A stretch of DNA of 64,000 nt from a virus. The notes beneath the pieces were generated by a model, which was not told where the DNA came from, made no database searches, and was given only the letters and a program-made list of their open reading frames with translations. Position 1 is the stretch's first letter; each line of letters begins with the position of its first letter. The position numbers and the translations under genes are program-made. Of the stretch, positions 1-6,477 are shown piece by piece. The stretch spans positions 23,821 to 87,820 of the IMG/VR virus record IMGVR_UViG_3300007760_001418. The stretch is one strand, 5' to 3'.

Positions 1-291
1 TCCCCCCATTGACCGGAGCATATTACATTCTGCTTCACCTATAAGATCCTTATCTTTTGCCACACAATCTAAAAGCTTTAGATTGCCAGTCTGTTCTACT
101 AATACAAATGATTCAACCGGGATAACTCCAGGACCTGTTTTAGTAAATAATAAAGATGATCCGGCCGGGATATTACCGGTGATGATGCTGATGTTAAGTA
201 GTGCAATTAGTAGTGCGTTAAGTATTAATACGGCATACAACGATGAGGTTATCGTGTCGACTAGTTTGGCGTATTTAGACTTTTTCTCCAT
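1..291 (-). CDS. Partial single-pass membrane protein, cut by the left edge
   Basis: The minus strand is open for 97 codons from an ATG at 291-289 to the window edge. The N-terminus is basic (MEKKSKYAKL), followed by one hydrophobic helix at about residues 17-40 (YAVLILNALLIALLNISIIT). After it comes a mainly hydrophilic stretch with two cysteines (near residues 76 and 90). This fits an inner-membrane anchor with a soluble domain, in the periplasm or cytoplasm. I do not recognise the family, and most of the protein may lie outside the window. No good Shine-Dalgarno site is visible before the ATG. A 71-codon plus-strand frame overlaps it but looks like its shadow. The gene is divergent from the phosphomannomutase gene. 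Confidence 0.6.
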   Translation of the reverse strand, partial: MEKKSKYAKLVDTITSSLYAVLILNALLIALLNISIITGNIPAGSSLLFTKTGPGVIPVESFVLVEQTGNLKLLDCVAKDKDLIGEAECNMLRSMGG

Positions 292-439
292 GCACTAGCT
301 CATTTTTCTTAGACCATTTGATTAAACTGTCTATTACTAATTATAGGCTCGCGGGTCGCCCGCAATAAAGATATTAGAAATGTACATGTTAAGCCAACAC
401 AAGTATTATTCATTTGGAGTTTAGCTATTAAGGATATTC
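292..439. promoter_or_regulatory. Divergent intergenic region with a candidate promoter and a GC hairpin
   Basis: This 148-bp gap separates two divergent genes. For the plus strand, TTGATT at 318-323 lies 18 bp before TATAGG at 342-347, a weak sigma70-like pair. CTATTACTAATTATAG at 331-346 also resembles the TTTACTARTA element seen upstream of other operons here. A perfect hairpin, GCGGG-TCG-CCCGC, sits at 351-363 just after the candidate promoter. It has no T-run, so it is more likely a leader structure or operator than a terminator. AAGGA at about 430-434 is the ribosome site of the next gene. Confidence 0.35.
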
Positions 440-1264
440 ATGACCTCTGAAGCAAAAAAGATCGTTCTTTTTGATATGGATGGGACATTGACCCCTCCTA
501 GAAAACCAATGGAGGAAAAAATCATTCCAGTTTTGGCGTCATTGACAAAACATGCGCGCATAGGAATTGTAACAGGTAGTGGGTTTGACTATATTAATGA
601 ACAATGCTCAGAACTATGGAATTCACCACTAATCGATCCTACTATGTTGACCCTTTTGCCATGTAACGGTACACAACGGTATGAGTGGAATGCTAAAGAT
701 AAAAGCTGGGATCACATGTTCACTATCAGTATGAAAGAAGAGCTCGGCCTTTTGTCTTATAAGAAACTAACCAGGTCAATCTTAGAGCTTCAATCAAAGA
801 TCGCAAACACAAATCTAGACCTTCCATTGTCAGGTACATTTCTACAATACCGAGGCAGCTTATTGAATTGGTGTATGATGGGTCGCGACTTTACAGATGA
901 CGAAAGAAATATATTCATTGCCATGGATGAGGGTAGCAGACTTAGAAAAGATCTACTACAACGGCTGCGGCGGTCACTGGGCCGCAAAAAGGTACGAGAG
1001 ATAACTGCAGTCTTAGGTGGCCAATGCTCGATTGATATTTACCCGACCGGGTGGGACAAAACTTATGCACTTAAGCATTTTAGTGATTATCAAAAAATCT
1101 GGTTTTTGGGTGATAGGTGTCAAGCCGGCGGAAATGATCAGTTAATTTATGAAACGCTAAGGCCACTTGGCACATCCTTTGAAGTAGGAGGACCTGATGA
1201 TACTATTCAGGTCATTCAAGAATTTGTTATTCCATCTATTACTGGAGATAAAAATGGACATTGA
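440..1264 (+). CDS. Phosphomannomutase, eukaryotic-type HAD family
   Basis: This enzyme interconverts mannose 6-phosphate and mannose 1-phosphate, the precursor of GDP-mannose. The N-terminal LFDMDGTLTPPRKP (residues 10-23) carries the HAD motif with D12 as nucleophile and D14 as acid/base. VTGSGFDYINEQ, the PCNGTQ segment, GRDFTDDER, GGQCSIDIYPTGWDK (about 197-211) and FLGDRCQAGGND (about 222-233) follow the order seen in human PMM2-type enzymes. The length of 274 residues is close to the family norm of about 250. AAGGA precedes the ATG. The last 11 bases overlap the next small gene. With GDP-mannose 4,6-dehydratase (42565) and GDP-fucose synthase (40590) it points to a phage-supplied GDP-sugar route, although no mannose-1-phosphate guanylyltransferase was seen in the window. 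The bacterial ManB-type enzyme is unrelated, so this is an unusual choice for a phage. Confidence 0.9.
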   Translation: MTSEAKKIVLFDMDGTLTPPRKPMEEKIIPVLASLTKHARIGIVTGSGFDYINEQCSELWNSPLIDPTMLTLLPCNGTQRYEWNAKDKSWDHMFTISMKEELGLLSYKKLTRSILELQSKIANTNLDLPLSGTFLQYRGSLLNWCMMGRDFTDDERNIFIAMDEGSRLRKDLLQRLRRSLGRKKVREITAVLGGQCSIDIYPTGWDKTYALKHFSDYQKIWFLGDRCQAGGNDQLIYETLRPLGTSFEVGGPDDTIQVIQEFVIPSITGDKNGH

Positions 1265-1478
1265 GCAAGAGCGTAGGTTATTGAGATCTGTTGGTGGAGG
1301 TTATGCTAGTAGAAGAAATACCGGTAACCTATTACCAGAAGAAACAACCATTGCCGGACAATTGGTTGCGCAACAACTTCTTAAGACAACAACATGTAGA
1401 GGCAGTGAATGGCTCGAACTAACTAACGATGGCCAAGCAAGACTATATTTCTTAAATGGTCTTGAACTTGGGGTGTAG
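1254..1478 (+). CDS. Small hypothetical protein overlapping the tRNA
   Basis: This is a 74-residue frame beginning MDIEQERRLLRSVGG. I chose ATG 1254 because GGAG at 1244-1247 lies six bases before it; longer starts would run deep into the phosphomannomutase gene. The sequence is charged, has no signal peptide or membrane segment, and I do not recognise it. It overlaps the upstream gene by 11 bp, and its last ten bases form the 5' acceptor strand of tRNA-Asn. The tight overlaps on both sides and a plausible composition support a real gene, but the function is unknown. Confidence 0.55.
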   Translation: MDIEQERRLLRSVGGGYASRRNTGNLLPEETTIAGQLVAQQLLKTTTCRGSEWLELTNDGQARLYFLNGLELGV

Positions 1479-1541
1479 CATAATTGGCAGTGCACTCGGC
1501 TGTTAACCGAGCGGTTGGTGGTTCGAGTCCACCCGCCCCAG
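1469..1541 (+). tRNA. tRNA-Asn (anticodon GTT)
   Basis: A full cloverleaf folds by eye. The acceptor TGGGGTG (1469-1475) pairs with CGCCCCA (1534-1540) with one G-U. The D stem is GCAT/GTGC. The anticodon stem CTCGG/CCGAG closes the loop CTGTTAA (anticodon GTT). The T arm is GGTGG-TTCGAGT-CCACC. The discriminator is G, as in bacterial tRNA-Asn. CCA is not encoded, so the host CCA-adding enzyme is needed. The first ten bases overlap the end of the preceding small gene. Confidence 0.95.
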
Positions 1542-1558
1542 GGGCTTATAAAGGAAAA

Positions 1559-2137
1559 ATGATGAATCAATTTGATGGAGAGTTTGAAATCATGGACACA
1601 GTTCCAGATCAAGAAATAAAATATAGTACAATTGTTATCGATCCACCGTGGATGGAACGAGGCGGGGGTAAGATCAAACGAGGTGCCGATAAGCATTATG
1701 AGTTGTTAGATACCCCGGGGATTGTGCGCACAGTCATTCAATCCCCTATTTGGGATAATGTGGATGAACATGCACATATGTACCTATGGGTCACTAACAG
1801 TTTTCTGCCCCATGGGCTCGAGGTAATGAAAGCTCTAGGTTTCCGTTATATCACTAACGTTGCGTGGGTCAAAAACCAGATTGGATTGGGTCAATATTTC
1901 CGAGGCAAACATGAGTTATGCCTATTTGGTACCCGCGGCAGAGGGGTGTTGCCCCGTACAGATGACCGGTCTATCCCATCAATAATTGAAGCGAAGAAGA
2001 CTGGACACAGTCGAAAGCCGGATGCATTTTATAGAATGGTAGAAAAGCGAAGCCACGGCCCCTACGTTGATATGTTTTCACGTCAACGAAGAGATGGTTG
2101 GGCTGTTTGGGGAAATGATGTCGAGGATGAAGAGTAG
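1559..2137 (+). CDS. MT-A70 family adenine-N6 methyltransferase
   Basis: This enzyme transfers a methyl group from S-adenosylmethionine to N6 of adenine. The catalytic motif DPPW is at residues 28-31 after a hydrophobic strand (STIVIDPPW). The order continues with MYLWVTN, VAWVKNQIGLGQYFRGKHELCLFG, and a C-terminal SRKPDAFYRMVEKRSHGP that matches the SAM-binding end of the MT-A70/Dam-like phage and bacterial group. The likely start is one of two adjacent ATGs (1559, 1562) with AAGGA at 1551-1555; a longer frame opening inside the tRNA is unlikely. At 192 residues it is a compact single-domain enzyme. No cognate nuclease is nearby, so it probably protects or marks phage DNA rather than forming a restriction system. 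RNA as substrate cannot be excluded. Confidence 0.85.
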   Translation: MMNQFDGEFEIMDTVPDQEIKYSTIVIDPPWMERGGGKIKRGADKHYELLDTPGIVRTVIQSPIWDNVDEHAHMYLWVTNSFLPHGLEVMKALGFRYITNVAWVKNQIGLGQYFRGKHELCLFGTRGRGVLPRTDDRSIPSIIEAKKTGHSRKPDAFYRMVEKRSHGPYVDMFSRQRRDGWAVWGNDVEDEE

Positions 2138-2570
2138 AATAGGATTTACATGTGGCGCTTTTGATCTGTTACATGCAGGACATGCTCTTATGCTCGAAGA
2201 GGCCAAGTCTAGATGCAATTATCTAATTGTGGGGGTACAATCGGATCCAAGCATTGATCGGCCGGCGAAAAATAAACCTATTCAAACTTATGAAGAGCGG
2301 ATCATAATGGTCAAAGCAATAAAGTTTGTTGATGAAGTTGTATCATATGACACAGAAGATGATCTTATTAAGTTATTGCAAGACTTAAATCCCGATGTTC
2401 GAATTCTTGGTGCTGATTGGGAGGGTAAGAACTTTACCGGACATAATCTTCCAATTGAGTGTTACTTCAATTCGAGGAACCATAACTGGTCAACATCTGA
2501 TCTTCGAAAAAGAGTTTATGATGTCGAAAAATATTTTGGTACTGGATACGTTCCTAGCTCGATAACTTGA
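2118..2570 (+). CDS. Cytidylyltransferase-fold enzyme (glycerol-3-phosphate cytidylyltransferase-like)
   Basis: The protein begins almost directly with the nucleotidyltransferase signature GFTCGAFDLLHAGH, with HxGH at residues 19-22. It later has EERIIMVKAIKFVDEVV and a C-terminal NWSTSDLRKRV, the equivalent of the RTxGISTT/RTSSI motif that binds the triphosphate. The length of about 150 residues fits TagD-type enzymes, which make CDP-glycerol from CTP and glycerol 3-phosphate. The substrate cannot be fixed from sequence; an ethanolamine- or heptose-phosphate enzyme is also possible. The gene overlaps the methyltransferase by 20 bp. In-frame ATGs at 2115, 2118 and 2127 all lie close to GGGGA at 2109-2113. 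A related enzyme lies at 4255. Confidence 0.75.
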   Translation: MSRMKSRIGFTCGAFDLLHAGHALMLEEAKSRCNYLIVGVQSDPSIDRPAKNKPIQTYEERIIMVKAIKFVDEVVSYDTEDDLIKLLQDLNPDVRILGADWEGKNFTGHNLPIECYFNSRNHNWSTSDLRKRVYDVEKYFGTGYVPSSIT

Positions 2571-2595
2571 AAAACACCATACCCTGGTGTATAAT
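2567..2595 (+). promoter_or_regulatory. Sigma70-type promoter before the helicase gene
   Basis: TTGAAA at 2567-2572 and a perfect TATAAT at 2590-2595 are separated by exactly 17 bp. The -35 box contains the stop codon TGA of the upstream gene. Transcription would start around 2602, just ahead of the helicase ATG at 2614. This is a near-consensus housekeeping promoter and so a candidate early promoter read by host RNA polymerase. Confidence 0.8.
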
Positions 2596-2613
2596 ATATC
2601 AAGGATGTGTGAT

Positions 2614-4248
2614 ATGCAATTTGACGTGAAGTCCATCTTTCCATACGGGGAGATTAGAGATGCCCAAAGTGAAGCTATTGATTTTGCTTTGGATGCATTT
2701 ATAAATCAACAAAAGAAATTTGTTATCATCGAGGCCGGTACCGGTGTAGGGAAAAGTGCAATTGGTGTAACTTTATCAAGGTACATGGATGCATTGCCCA
2801 CGCAGACGCCGGCTGGTGAGGAAGAACCATATAAACCAGGTGGTTATTTCTTAACAACTCAAAAGATCCTCCAGGAGCAATATGTCAAGGACTTTGCTAA
2901 ACCAGCTGGAAAGATGTGCTCTATTAAATCATCGTCTAACTACACATGTTCCTTTAGTGGAAAGACTAATTGTGGTGAAGGACAAAGACTTCTAAAGGTT
3001 ACTGAAAAGGGGACTCCTCAATGGAGGCACTGTGTTTTCAATTGTACATACAAAAATGCCAAAGATGATTTCCTAGCATCACCCGAAAGTATTACTAATT
3101 TCTCATATTTCTTGGCTGAGACAACATATGCTGGAAAGCTTAAGCCAAGAAACATGCTGGTGGTCGACGAGGCCCATAATGTAGAAACAGAACTCAGTAA
3201 GTTTATTGAGGTTGCAGTTACCGAACGGTTTGCAAAGTCAATGAAACTACAGATGCCTCATATTTCAACTCAACTACAGGCCATTGACTGGATTCGAAAT
3301 GTATACGCACCTAAGATACGTGCGCACGTGAAACACGTCGAGAAAATGCTTGACAAATACACAGGCCTTAGAGAAAAACTCCAGGAATTTGCCAAGCTGG
3401 CAAAGCAGTATGATCTTTTAGATAAGCATGCATGCAAGATCCAGCGATTCTTAGACGTATATGACAGTGATAATTGGGTCTTTAACATGACCCCGGCCGA
3501 TGGTAGATCTGGGCGGCGACTTGAATTCAAGCCTATTGACGTTGCACCATTTGCAGATGATATGGTTTTTAAGCAAGGAAAACATGTTGTCATGATGTCA
3601 GCCACCATTTTAGATAGAGACGCATTTTGTACTTTACTTGGGATCCCACGAGAACAAGTTGCATTTATCTCCATTCCGTCTCCCTTCCCAATAGAGCATC
3701 GACCAATTATGACTTTCCCTATTGGTAAGATGAGCGCAAAAGCAATTGATGATACTTTGCCCAAGCTAGCAGAAGCTGTTAAGACAATTATGGAACAACA
3801 TAAAGATGAAAAGGGGATCATCCATTGTCACACATATAAGATTGCCAATTATCTTAAGAGGCATGTAAGAAGTAAGAGATTGTTAATTCATAATAGCGAA
3901 AATAGAGAAGCTATGTTGAATAGGCATATTAAGTCGACAACTCCAACAATATTACTTTCTCCGTCCATGACAGAAGGTATTGATCTTTATGATGAGCTTG
4001 GCAGGTTTCAGGTAATTTGTAAAGTTCCATATCCTTATCTTGGTGACAAGCTTGTGAAGAAGCGAATGCATAAATGGAGATGGTGGTACCCATTACAGAC
4101 AGCAAAATCAATTGTGCAAGCAGTAGGGCGGAGCGTGAGAAGCATGGATGATCATGCAGTAACATACATTTTGGATAGTGATTGGGATTTCTTTTATAAT
4201 AAGAATAAGATATTCTTTCCAAAAGGATTTTCAGATTGCTTAAAGTAG
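2614..4248 (+). CDS. XPD/DinG-like superfamily 2 DNA helicase with Fe-S cysteines
   Basis: This is an ATP-driven helicase. Motif I is EAGTGVGKSAIG (from residue 40). The DEAH box is VVDEAHNVE (near residue 185). Motif III-like MMSATILDRD, motif V SMTEGIDLYDE and motif VI QAVGRSVRS follow in order. Between motifs I and II there are clustered cysteines (in MCSIKSS, YTCSF, TNCGEG, RHCVFNCTY), the position of the 4Fe-4S domain in XPD and DinG, which separates DNA strands 5' to 3'. At 544 residues it is shorter than DinG. I start it at ATG 2614 because AAGGA lies eight bases upstream; the frame is open further up to a GTG at 2587, but the promoter overlaps that part. It probably acts in phage replication or repair. 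Confidence 0.85.
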   Translation: MQFDVKSIFPYGEIRDAQSEAIDFALDAFINQQKKFVIIEAGTGVGKSAIGVTLSRYMDALPTQTPAGEEEPYKPGGYFLTTQKILQEQYVKDFAKPAGKMCSIKSSSNYTCSFSGKTNCGEGQRLLKVTEKGTPQWRHCVFNCTYKNAKDDFLASPESITNFSYFLAETTYAGKLKPRNMLVVDEAHNVETELSKFIEVAVTERFAKSMKLQMPHISTQLQAIDWIRNVYAPKIRAHVKHVEKMLDKYTGLREKLQEFAKLAKQYDLLDKHACKIQRFLDVYDSDNWVFNMTPADGRSGRRLEFKPIDVAPFADDMVFKQGKHVVMMSATILDRDAFCTLLGIPREQVAFISIPSPFPIEHRPIMTFPIGKMSAKAIDDTLPKLAEAVKTIMEQHKDEKGIIHCHTYKIANYLKRHVRSKRLLIHNSENREAMLNRHIKSTTPTILLSPSMTEGIDLYDELGRFQVICKVPYPYLGDKLVKKRMHKWRWWYPLQTAKSIVQAVGRSVRSMDDHAVTYILDSDWDFFYNKNKIFFPKGFSDCLK

Positions 4249-4254
4249 GTAACA

Positions 4255-4782
4255 ATGCCAGGTAAAGTTATAAGTGATGTCTGGAAGCTCATGGATGACC
4301 TACAAGGGACGCATGGCAGAGACATATATGTAACCTCCGGTGGTTTTGACCCAATGCATGTAGGACACCTCAGGTGTATACAGGGAACCGTAGGGCTAGC
4401 CAATAATCCGGATGAATATCCCTCGAAGCATACGGGGATTGTTGTGGTCATTGTCAATGGAGATGGATTTTTAGAACGAAAAAAGGGTTATGCCTTCATG
4501 CCTCATGAGGAGCGCATGGAAATAATTGCTGGAATTGAGGGTGTTGATTACGTTGTGGGATGGGATGATGGAGGTCAGACGGTTACTGGTGCCATCGACA
4601 TCATTCGCCCCAACTATTTCACCAAGGGAGGAGACAGGGTCAACGCAGACACAGTTCCAGAATTTAGACTTTGTGCCGATATCGGTTGTAAGGTCATATT
4701 TAATGTTGGAGGCGGGAAAGTCCAGTCTAGCAGTGAGCTAGTCGATTTTGCTTCTCGACATACTACGGATTATGGTACTTAA
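4255..4782 (+). CDS. Second cytidylyltransferase-fold enzyme (HldE/RfaE C-terminal-like)
   Basis: The fold signature TSGGFDPMHVGHLR is at residues 28-40, with HVGH at 35-38. It is followed by VVVIVNGDGFLERKKGYAFM, HEERMEIIAGIEGVDYVVG, NYFTKGGDR and GGGKVQSSSELV. The last two match the KGGD and QSSS/STS motifs of ADP-heptose synthase and related adenylyl/cytidylyltransferases. It couples a nucleotide to a sugar or polyol phosphate; the exact substrate is not visible. At 175 residues it is single-domain. It starts 6 bp after the helicase stop, so the two are co-transcribed, and it overlaps the HAD gene by 11 bp. It is clearly distinct from the enzyme at 2118. Confidence 0.75.
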   Translation: MPGKVISDVWKLMDDLQGTHGRDIYVTSGGFDPMHVGHLRCIQGTVGLANNPDEYPSKHTGIVVVIVNGDGFLERKKGYAFMPHEERMEIIAGIEGVDYVVGWDDGGQTVTGAIDIIRPNYFTKGGDRVNADTVPEFRLCADIGCKVIFNVGGGKVQSSSELVDFASRHTTDYGT

Positions 4783-5338
4783 ATTACATGTATTTGATTT
4801 TGATGATACTCTAGTTTCTTCTAACGCAATGGTCAGAGTAATACACGATGACGGCACAATAGAAGAACTGCCCAGCCACGAGTTTGCAACGTACGTCCCT
4901 CTTCCAGGTGATGACTTTGATTTTAATGACTTTGAGATATACCCGCCGGATGGCAAAATTCTATCCAATATGTTCAATAAAATGCTAGCTGCAATTCAAC
5001 AATATGGGCAAGAGCATGTGGTAGTCTTATCTGCTCGAGGCAATGATGCTGTGATGCGCGATTTCCTTCAAGATAATGGACTAACGTATGATATTGAGAT
5101 AGTCGGGGTAGGATCATCTGACCCCCAGGCTAAAGGGCGGTTTGTTAGAAACAAAGTAGCAAATGGTGGATACACTGAGGTTCATGTTTTTGATGATTCC
5201 AAAGCTAACGTGCAGGCCATTGGTGCAGCAGTGAAGAAAATGGATGGTGTCGAGTATTTTGGTACATTGGTCGAAACAAAGCAAGGATCAATGCTAAGAA
5301 AAACAATCCGTGGAATCATTAAGGAAATATTTTGTTGA
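4772..5338 (+). CDS. HAD-family phosphatase/hydrolase
   Basis: The N-terminal LHVFDFDDTLVSS supplies HAD motif I, with D9 as nucleophile and D11 as acid/base. VVVLSARGND is motif II, KGRFVRNKV carries the motif III lysine, and VHVFDDSKANV is motif IV. There is only a small cap between motifs I and II. The layout is that of small phage HAD proteins often linked to nucleotide or RNA-end repair. The substrate is unknown. I chose ATG 4772 (188 residues) because it puts motif I at the usual distance from the start; a TTG further up is less likely. The last residues (LRKTIRGIIKEIF) form an amphipathic helix that resembles the N-termini of the next two proteins. Confidence 0.75.
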   Translation: MVLKLHVFDFDDTLVSSNAMVRVIHDDGTIEELPSHEFATYVPLPGDDFDFNDFEIYPPDGKILSNMFNKMLAAIQQYGQEHVVVLSARGNDAVMRDFLQDNGLTYDIEIVGVGSSDPQAKGRFVRNKVANGGYTEVHVFDDSKANVQAIGAAVKKMDGVEYFGTLVETKQGSMLRKTIRGIIKEIFC

Positions 5339-5343
5339 TCCTG

Positions 5344-5359
5344 GATATTTACTAATATC
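5344..5359 (+). promoter_or_regulatory. Short hairpin/conserved element before the alarmone hydrolase gene
   Basis: GATATTTACTAATATC is an inverted repeat (GATATT/AATATC) directly followed by the ribosome site AAGGAG at 5361-5366. The same ATATTTA-TA core occurs before prkA (8974), yeaH (6420) and, more loosely, before 12717 and 17317. It could be a phage promoter box or a translational operator. Confidence 0.4.
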
Positions 5360-5371
5360 AAGGAGAATCTG

Positions 5372-5956
5372 ATGTCACCAGAGCTTCACATACTTAGAGA
5401 ATATATCCAAGAAGTTTGTGGTGGTGACGATGCAGATAAGATCTTAGACACAGCCGAGACGGCCCACCGGGGACAAACAAGGCGATCCGGTGAACCATAC
5501 ATAGATCATCCTGTTGCAGTAGCAAATATCATAAAGCAATATTATCCTGGGGAAAGATTGCTATGTACAGCCGCCCTATTACATGATGCGCTGGAAGATG
5601 CTATTGATAATGGCAACTATAAAGATGAAGAGGAATTAGTGGGCGCCATCCAGGGATCTTACACAAATTCCAGTGAGGGGCAAGAAGTGCTTAGCATTGT
5701 TTATGCCTTGACACATGGTGAAAGTACACCTTACCTAGAATATGTTTTAGCTTTAGCCAGTAATCCTGGAGCACTTAAGGTTAAGCTAGCAGATATGCTT
5801 CACAACCTCAGCTCAAACCCCTCACCCAAACAAATTACAAAATATGGTGGGGCAATCATGGCATTACAAGATGCATTTGGATCCCCCCCTGAGGGAATTA
5901 GCCATGATCATTGGGCTGCATTAAAAGAACTAATCAATGAAGATCAAGTTACTTAG
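5372..5956 (+). CDS. SpoT/MESH1-like alarmone hydrolase (HD domain)
   Basis: The 194-residue protein is a single HD domain of the RelA/SpoT hydrolase type. Such proteins remove the 3' pyrophosphate of (p)ppGpp, and MESH1 enzymes can also act on NADPH. Visible family residues are AHRGQTRRSGEPYIDHP (metal ligand H46), LLHDALED (H71, D72, E75, D76) and VKLADMLHNL (D141, N145). No synthetase, TGS or ACT domain follows, so this is a small alarmone hydrolase. In a phage it would lower the host starvation signal. A strong AAGGAG precedes the ATG. The N-terminus (HILREYIQEV) resembles that of the next protein. The gene overlaps the NUDIX gene by 20 bp, which suggests paired expression of two nucleotide-cleaning enzymes. 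Confidence 0.85.
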   Translation: MSPELHILREYIQEVCGGDDADKILDTAETAHRGQTRRSGEPYIDHPVAVANIIKQYYPGERLLCTAALLHDALEDAIDNGNYKDEEELVGAIQGSYTNSSEGQEVLSIVYALTHGESTPYLEYVLALASNPGALKVKLADMLHNLSSNPSPKQITKYGGAIMALQDAFGSPPEGISHDHWAALKELINEDQVT

Positions 5957-6389
5957 GGAAATAATTCAAATGATTTTGACCGATCAAGGAAACAAGGTGG
6001 TACCTGGCGCAGGGATAATCATTGTGCGTAAATTTGATAACGGGTGGAAAGTTCTTGGCTTAAAAAAAGATGGAGTATATGATATCCCTAAAGGTGGGAT
6101 CGATCCTGGGGAATCAACACTACATACAGCACTTCGAGAAACAAAAGAAGAAGCCGGAATTCAAAACCCTAAGTTTACCTGGGGACTCAAGACAAATGTC
6201 AACTCTGAACTAACGACGTATCTTGCAGAGACGAATGAGGATCCTTTTATTTCTCCCAATCCAGAAACAGGAATATTAGAACATGATTCCGCACACTGGT
6301 TGGAGTGGAATGAGCTATACAATAATACATTAGACTTTGTCCAGCCGGCAGTTAGCTGGGCAAAAGGAATTGTAGAAAGAACAAAATAG
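5937..6389 (+). CDS. NUDIX hydrolase
   Basis: The Nudix box GX5EX7REUXEEXGU is complete at residues 53-75 (G53, E59, R67-E68, E71-E72, G74). It sits after VPGAGIIIVRKFDNGWKVLGL, the usual first strands. The enzyme cleaves a nucleoside diphosphate linked to another group; dinucleoside polyphosphates, NADH, ADP-ribose and RNA caps are all possible. At 150 residues it is a minimal domain. Two starts are possible: ATG 5937, within the upstream gene, gives the extra helix KIKLLREIIQMIL; ATG 5970 has AGGGA about ten bases upstream. I keep 5937 because the extra helix resembles the start of the preceding protein. It ends an operon of nucleotide and alarmone enzymes. Confidence 0.85.
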   Translation: MKIKLLREIIQMILTDQGNKVVPGAGIIIVRKFDNGWKVLGLKKDGVYDIPKGGIDPGESTLHTALRETKEEAGIQNPKFTWGLKTNVNSELTTYLAETNEDPFISPNPETGILEHDSAHWLEWNELYNNTLDFVQPAVSWAKGIVERTK

Positions 6390-6404
6390 TTCACGTTCGA
6401 CCAA

Positions 6405-6432
6405 TTGCTGGGTACTTTTATATTTAGATAAT
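6405..6432 (+). promoter_or_regulatory. Candidate promoter before the yeaH-spoVR-prkA operon
   Basis: TTGCTG at 6405-6410 and GATAAT at 6427-6432 are 16 bp apart, a reasonable sigma70-type pair. The region also holds ATATTTAGATAAT (6420-6432), which shares its core with the elements at 5344 and 8974. The gap from 6390 to 6477 contains no gene. Confidence 0.45.
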
Positions 6433-6477
6433 GATACTGGATTTACAGTACTCTGCTTAATGAGAATAGTTATAAAC

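Noticed and set aside
83-298. Plus-strand 71-codon open frame at the left edge
   Set aside because: It lies opposite a longer open minus-strand frame with a clear membrane helix, and it has no ribosome site; it looks like a shadow.
351-363. GCGGG-TCG-CCCGC hairpin as a terminator
   Set aside because: There is no T-run on either strand, so it was kept only as an unexplained structure in the divergent control region.
1301-1696. Minus-strand 131-codon frame across the tRNA and methyltransferase start
   Set aside because: It runs antisense to two genes and the tRNA, with a composition unlike the other proteins.
3270-3821. Minus-strand 183-codon frame inside the helicase gene
   Set aside because: The helicase motifs on the plus strand are clear; no independent support for a nested gene.
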